Positions 60,250-64,000 of a stretch of DNA of 64,000 bases are shown in pieces. Numbering within the stretch: the stretch's first letter is position 1; each line of letters starts with the position of its first letter. The notes beneath the pieces were generated by a model that searched no databases, was not told where the DNA came from, and worked only from the letters and a program-made list of their open reading frames with translations. Location: NCBI RefSeq assembly GCF_964340395.1, contig NC_135559.1, forward strand, positions 913,501-977,500. Direction: 5' to 3'. Position numbers and translations under genes: made by a program. The DNA comes from Glandiceps talaboti. Lineage: Eukaryota; Hemichordata; Enteropneusta; Spengelidae.

Positions 60250-60910
60250 TGAAACAAAGTGTCGCCTGGCTGGACAAAAATCTGACTAACATTGCTACAT
60301 TTTCGACAAATACTTACCAACAATTGTCTGACGTGATATAACCGGTACATCTTAACCAATATTGCCACACTTTCTTTATGTCGACGGGGAGCTACCACAA
60401 CAGTTAAATATACAAGGGCAACAAATTAAAGCCAACCTTGTCGCGTCGGTTCATTCTGCCAATTGACTCATATTTAACAACTGTGCATTAATTCTCGTCA
60501 GGCCAGACGATAACATGAGAGACGATAACATGAGGAAATGTTAATTCAATTATTTGTCGAGCCAGACAATAAGATTTAGCAACGTCTCTGAGTTATTTTC
60601 ATACGATAAAATGTAGCAAATGTAGGCAAGAGTTTTGACAGGCAGACGATAAAATGTAGCAATGTTGGTAAGACTTTTGATGAGCCAGACGATAAAATGT
60701 AGCAATGTAGATAAGAGTTTTGACGAGCCAGACGCTAAAATGTAGCAATGTAGGTAAGACTTTTGACAGCCAGACGATAAAACGTAGCAATGTAGGTAAG
60801 ACTTTTGACAGGCAGACGATAAAACGTAGCAATGTAGGTAAGACTTTTGACAGGCAGACAATAAAATGTAGCAATGTAGATAAGAGTTTTTGACGAGCCA
60901 GACGACGTTT
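60250..60910 (-). repeat. Family R5 cluster: 43-bp tandem repeat plus inverted single copies
   Basis: About eight units at 60554-60910 read GAGCCAGACGATAAAATGTA then GCAATGTAGGTAAGACTTTTGAC. Single inverted copies lie at 60262-60320 (GGCTGGACAAAAATCTGACT, AACATTGCTACATTTTCGAC) and related pieces at 60340-60375. Minus-strand frames over it (SYLHCYVLSSACQK-like) are by-products. It is probably within the cyclase intron. Confidence 0.85.
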
Positions 60911-61388
60911 TGTTTCAGGTTTCCTGAATTTCGTTGTATTTTTTCACACCGTAACATTCGTTATACATACATTGCATATAAGACGAATGGCTAGAGTGTT
61001 GTCTAATTCAGAACATAGGTAGATGTCCCCATCTGTCTTGAACAGAAACAGACTGAAGTAATCTTAACATCGTCAAATATTAATTGGCAAGACGTGTACA
61101 AGTAGGTTCTTACTGTATGTTAAGTAATTTGATTATACCTTACTGAAGTAGAGTTTTGCTAGTTAAATGTTTAGCAATACAGAGCAGTAACTGTTTAGTG
61201 GTTCATCTGCACATTCCAATTTGACGCTGAAGAAACCACAACGTCTACTTCTACTGTATTGCTTTATACAGTAATGGTATCTATGGTTTGGATACATATA
61301 TCGTTACTAACCATCCAACTTATTGTTCAATAAAACAATATCAATTATTATAACCAGTTGTTTTCTTTCTTTCTTTTTCCCTTTTGTA
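60911..61388. other. Unassigned spacer
   Basis: No exon or repeat recognised. Confidence 0.4.
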
Positions 61389-61415
61389 GGGTGGGGTGGG
61401 ATGGGATGGGGTGGG
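61389..61415 (+). other. G-quadruplex candidate
   Basis: Six runs of three to four G in 27 bases, separated by single T or AT, on the plus strand. Preceded by a TTTCTTTCTTTC tract. Meets the usual G3+N1-7 pattern. Confidence 0.7.
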
Positions 61416-63349
61416 TGTTTTTTGGGGAACATGCGTATAGGGATTGGTATTTGACATCGTGAAATTTTGTTTTGGCAGAATGCAAACCTTGCATTTAGGC
61501 ACAATTATACATTAATGAACTGGTGACATGGTTTATTATACTATACACAGAGTAAAATGTCAGGGAAGCCTATATAATACTATTAATCAAACGAAATAAA
61601 AACGCCACAAGACAATATTTATGACCATCAAATACATGCATGAGATTACTCTTATTCTAGATGAGCTTAACCATTGTCTTACGTACTAATGTTTTTGTAA
61701 CCCACTCGAATAAACACACAAATTGATAAACTCCGTTTATACCCCTCTAATTTGAAGGTGTTTTATTTCACTGATGTTGTTAGTCTTAAGATATTCACCA
61801 TTTCGATCAATGGTTTGAGACGAGACAGTATACCATATCAGTACAGCAGTGCTGGATTCATAGTGACGTCATAAGTCAACTGTTGATGTAAAATTTATCC
61901 ATTTTCACATTTTGAATTTTAGAATTCGCAAACAAACGAACAAATCAACATAAACACGTAATAGCTAACGCACAGGCAATTATCAAAGTTACAATCAAGT
62001 CAAAATAATTTTAAAACCGGAGACAAACAAACCACGAGTAAACAAATGAGAAGCAGACAAACGAAATTGGATAAATGGACCGACGGCATTTCATTGGTTA
62101 TCTCCAGACTTGGATATAATGGAAGGAGTATGAAGTTACGGAGTATGACGAAGGAACGGCCGAAACCGATCTCCTCTAATTATACCTTTTAATGTTTTAT
62201 CATAAATTATTATGACAACAGTGTCAAGGTTGACCAATTCAAAGGTGTCATATAATCCAAACTGTAACTCAATTTGTATATGTGACTCTCCAATATCCAT
62301 AGATTTGCTACTTTTTACAAAAAGATGTCGATAAAACACGCAGTATTAGTTTCTTTCCCTGAATGTCTGTAGATTAAAATCATTGGAGCTTTTCTTGACG
62401 TCGAGGACGTTGCAAGGGTTCAGTTGCTCTGGAGATATCCTACGACATGATCATAATATTTTTAACCTCGGTTATAATTACTCAGTTTAAAGGGATAAAT
62501 TGAATGAGATATTGTGTTGCATTTGCTGTATAATTACCGCATCAATTACAAGCGAACGTTTTAACACAATATAACCGCCTTACGGTAAACAAGGTTAGTT
62601 ACCATAGAGACCGAGAATAGTTGATCAATTATCCCCAAGCAAAACAATTCTCCGTGTTCGTTCCTAATTGAGGTTATCTTGTAGTCATCAAACGCAATCC
62701 ATGTGCATATACATGTATGTACTCGTCAAATGGCTTGCTCAGCTTAGATTATTATCAGGATAGACTGATGACATTCAGTACGCGACACGTACTTAGTAAT
62801 GCGATCAAGACTGTAGCACGTAAAAAGACCATATCCTGTATAGTTGCTCAGATCAGTTAGGGCGTTTTTTAAAAAATAAATCAAACGATTTGACCCCTAT
62901 AATTTTCCATCCGCAGTACGATTTATTTCAGACAATTATGCCGCCCTGTGTATACATCCATGCAAGCATACCTTGTGGCTATATATTACAACATCAATTA
63001 TAACGTATTGGCCATTTCACAGGACTATCCTATTAAGTAACTGCCGCTGCATAACATCTAATTGATACATTAATAAGTCCCCCCACCCACCCCCACATAT
63101 ACTTCAGTTGCTTCTGTACAATAATTGCTACAATTTAATCTCGCCTCGTCGAACATTAGCCAGAGCACTACGTCAATTTTTTGAGAAGTAATCTCCCTCC
63201 TAAATATTGCATGGGTGCATTCTTGAGGCTTCAAGTTGTTGCCGAGATCACTTACATGTATTCAAACTGTAATACAAACTTGGTCTATATACATAATATG
63301 CAAATGGTAGATTACCGACCTATTTCGTAGAAACTAACTTTCTATATGA
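61416..63349. other. Presumed intronic or intergenic spacer
   Basis: No exon recognised. An X-box-like sequence (GGTCTCTATGGTAAC on the minus strand) lies at about 62598-62612. Confidence 0.35.
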
Positions 63350-63592
63350 TCAATATAATTCAATCCTCAGCGTACCTCGTCGCTGTACTTACTACTAGTA
63401 ATTTGTAACTTGAATTCCAAAGTGTCATCTATGTAGAGATGTATTTTAATAAGCATGCAACACTTTAGAAACAGTTTCATTAATAAGAAAACATTTCTAA
63501 AGTGTTGCATGCTTATTAAAATACATCTATGCATAGATGACACTGTGGAATTCAAGTAGCGACGAGGTACGCTGAGGATTGAATTATATTGA
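63350..63592. mobile_element. 243-bp palindromic element (MITE-like)
   Basis: The arms TCAATATAATTCAATCCTCA, GCGTACCTCGTCGCT, ACTTGAATTCCA(A/C), AGTGTCATCTATG, ATACATCTCTACAT-type and AAGCATGCAACACTTTAGAA are inverted in the right half, meeting near 63483. A 23-bp insertion (about 63390-63412) interrupts the left arm. No clear target-site duplication. No coding capacity; the minus-strand frame over it is a by-product. Confidence 0.85.
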
Positions 63593-64000
63593 GAATGGCA
63601 TTTGTAGACCAAAAGGAGCGTACGTAACGTTGGTCCATATGTACACCCTGGAACGCAGTAAATGTATTTCATTATAGACCCAAATACTTACAACTGTCAA
63701 CTAACGTTAAGGTAAAAAAACAGTCACCCTCTACACATTACAGCGATATATACATGGCAGTATACTTGTAAAGTCAATCCAACACAGGCTGGTAACTAGC
63801 GTTGTATTGCCATTTTCACATTTCACGGTGCGCTTCTCTGAGTACTAGAGACCACTCTATAAATGGAACATGAAATCAGTATTTGAGTTTTGATGTGCAT
63901 TATATCTGAATCTTGTCACCCTTATTAGCCAGGGATATTTCTAGCCTCGCAATTTCATCAATGGATTTACATTTATTTGTAACTTAAATACCTTCTAAAC
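63593..64000. other. Unassigned right edge
   Basis: I see no gene or repeat here. Confidence 0.4.

Overview
This window reads as nuclear DNA of an invertebrate animal, probably marine. The evidence is AT-rich sequence with short exons bounded by GT/AG, a tRNA-derived SINE, a decayed Penelope-like retroelement, long satellites and microsatellites, and one clear exon of a receptor guanylyl cyclase ectodomain. I see no operons, bacterial genes, CRISPR arrays, rRNA or genuine tRNA genes. The phylum cannot be fixed from this sequence; a lophotrochozoan or a non-vertebrate deuterostome are both possible.

Layout. 1-25.6 kb is strikingly CpG-poor and full of tandem repeats: 38-bp units at 1.8 kb, a 53/55-bp satellite at 4.9-9.4 kb with a 1,401-bp higher-order duplication, 43-bp units at 9.6-10.7 kb, 78-88-bp units at 11.1-11.5 kb, and degenerate arrays at 14.9-16.1, 17.5-17.9 and 18.0-18.6 kb. 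It also holds a 395-bp inverted-repeat element with TA target-site duplications, a Penelope-like remnant and a SINE. Two plus-strand exon candidates stand out: 46 nt at 13.3 kb, and 81 nt at 21.1 kb whose translation resembles the first half of a villin headpiece. I infer that much of this part is the intronic body of a plus-strand gene.

25.8-27.6 kb is richer in CpG and has no tandem repeats; I read it as a possible promoter zone. It ends in a plausible first coding exon with a signal peptide (27,580-27,634). Two further exon candidates (29,913-29,993 and 33,044-33,105) join it in phase and would give a 65-residue product. This model is speculative. A 36-bp tandem array fills its first intron. 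From about 35 kb to the end CpG is frequent and the sequence looks largely intergenic. It holds microsatellites, two pentanucleotide arrays, copies of a dispersed repeat family, a possible second SINE, a 1,871-bp foldback element with perfect 6-bp target-site duplications, and a 243-bp palindromic element.

The one securely recognised gene piece is the first coding exon of a receptor guanylyl cyclase (57,794-58,514, plus strand). It has a signal sequence and about 200 residues of ANF-receptor ligand-binding domain, and ends at a phase-1 splice donor. The remaining exons must lie beyond the right edge or were not recognised. Most other open reading frames here are by-products of low-complexity repeats.
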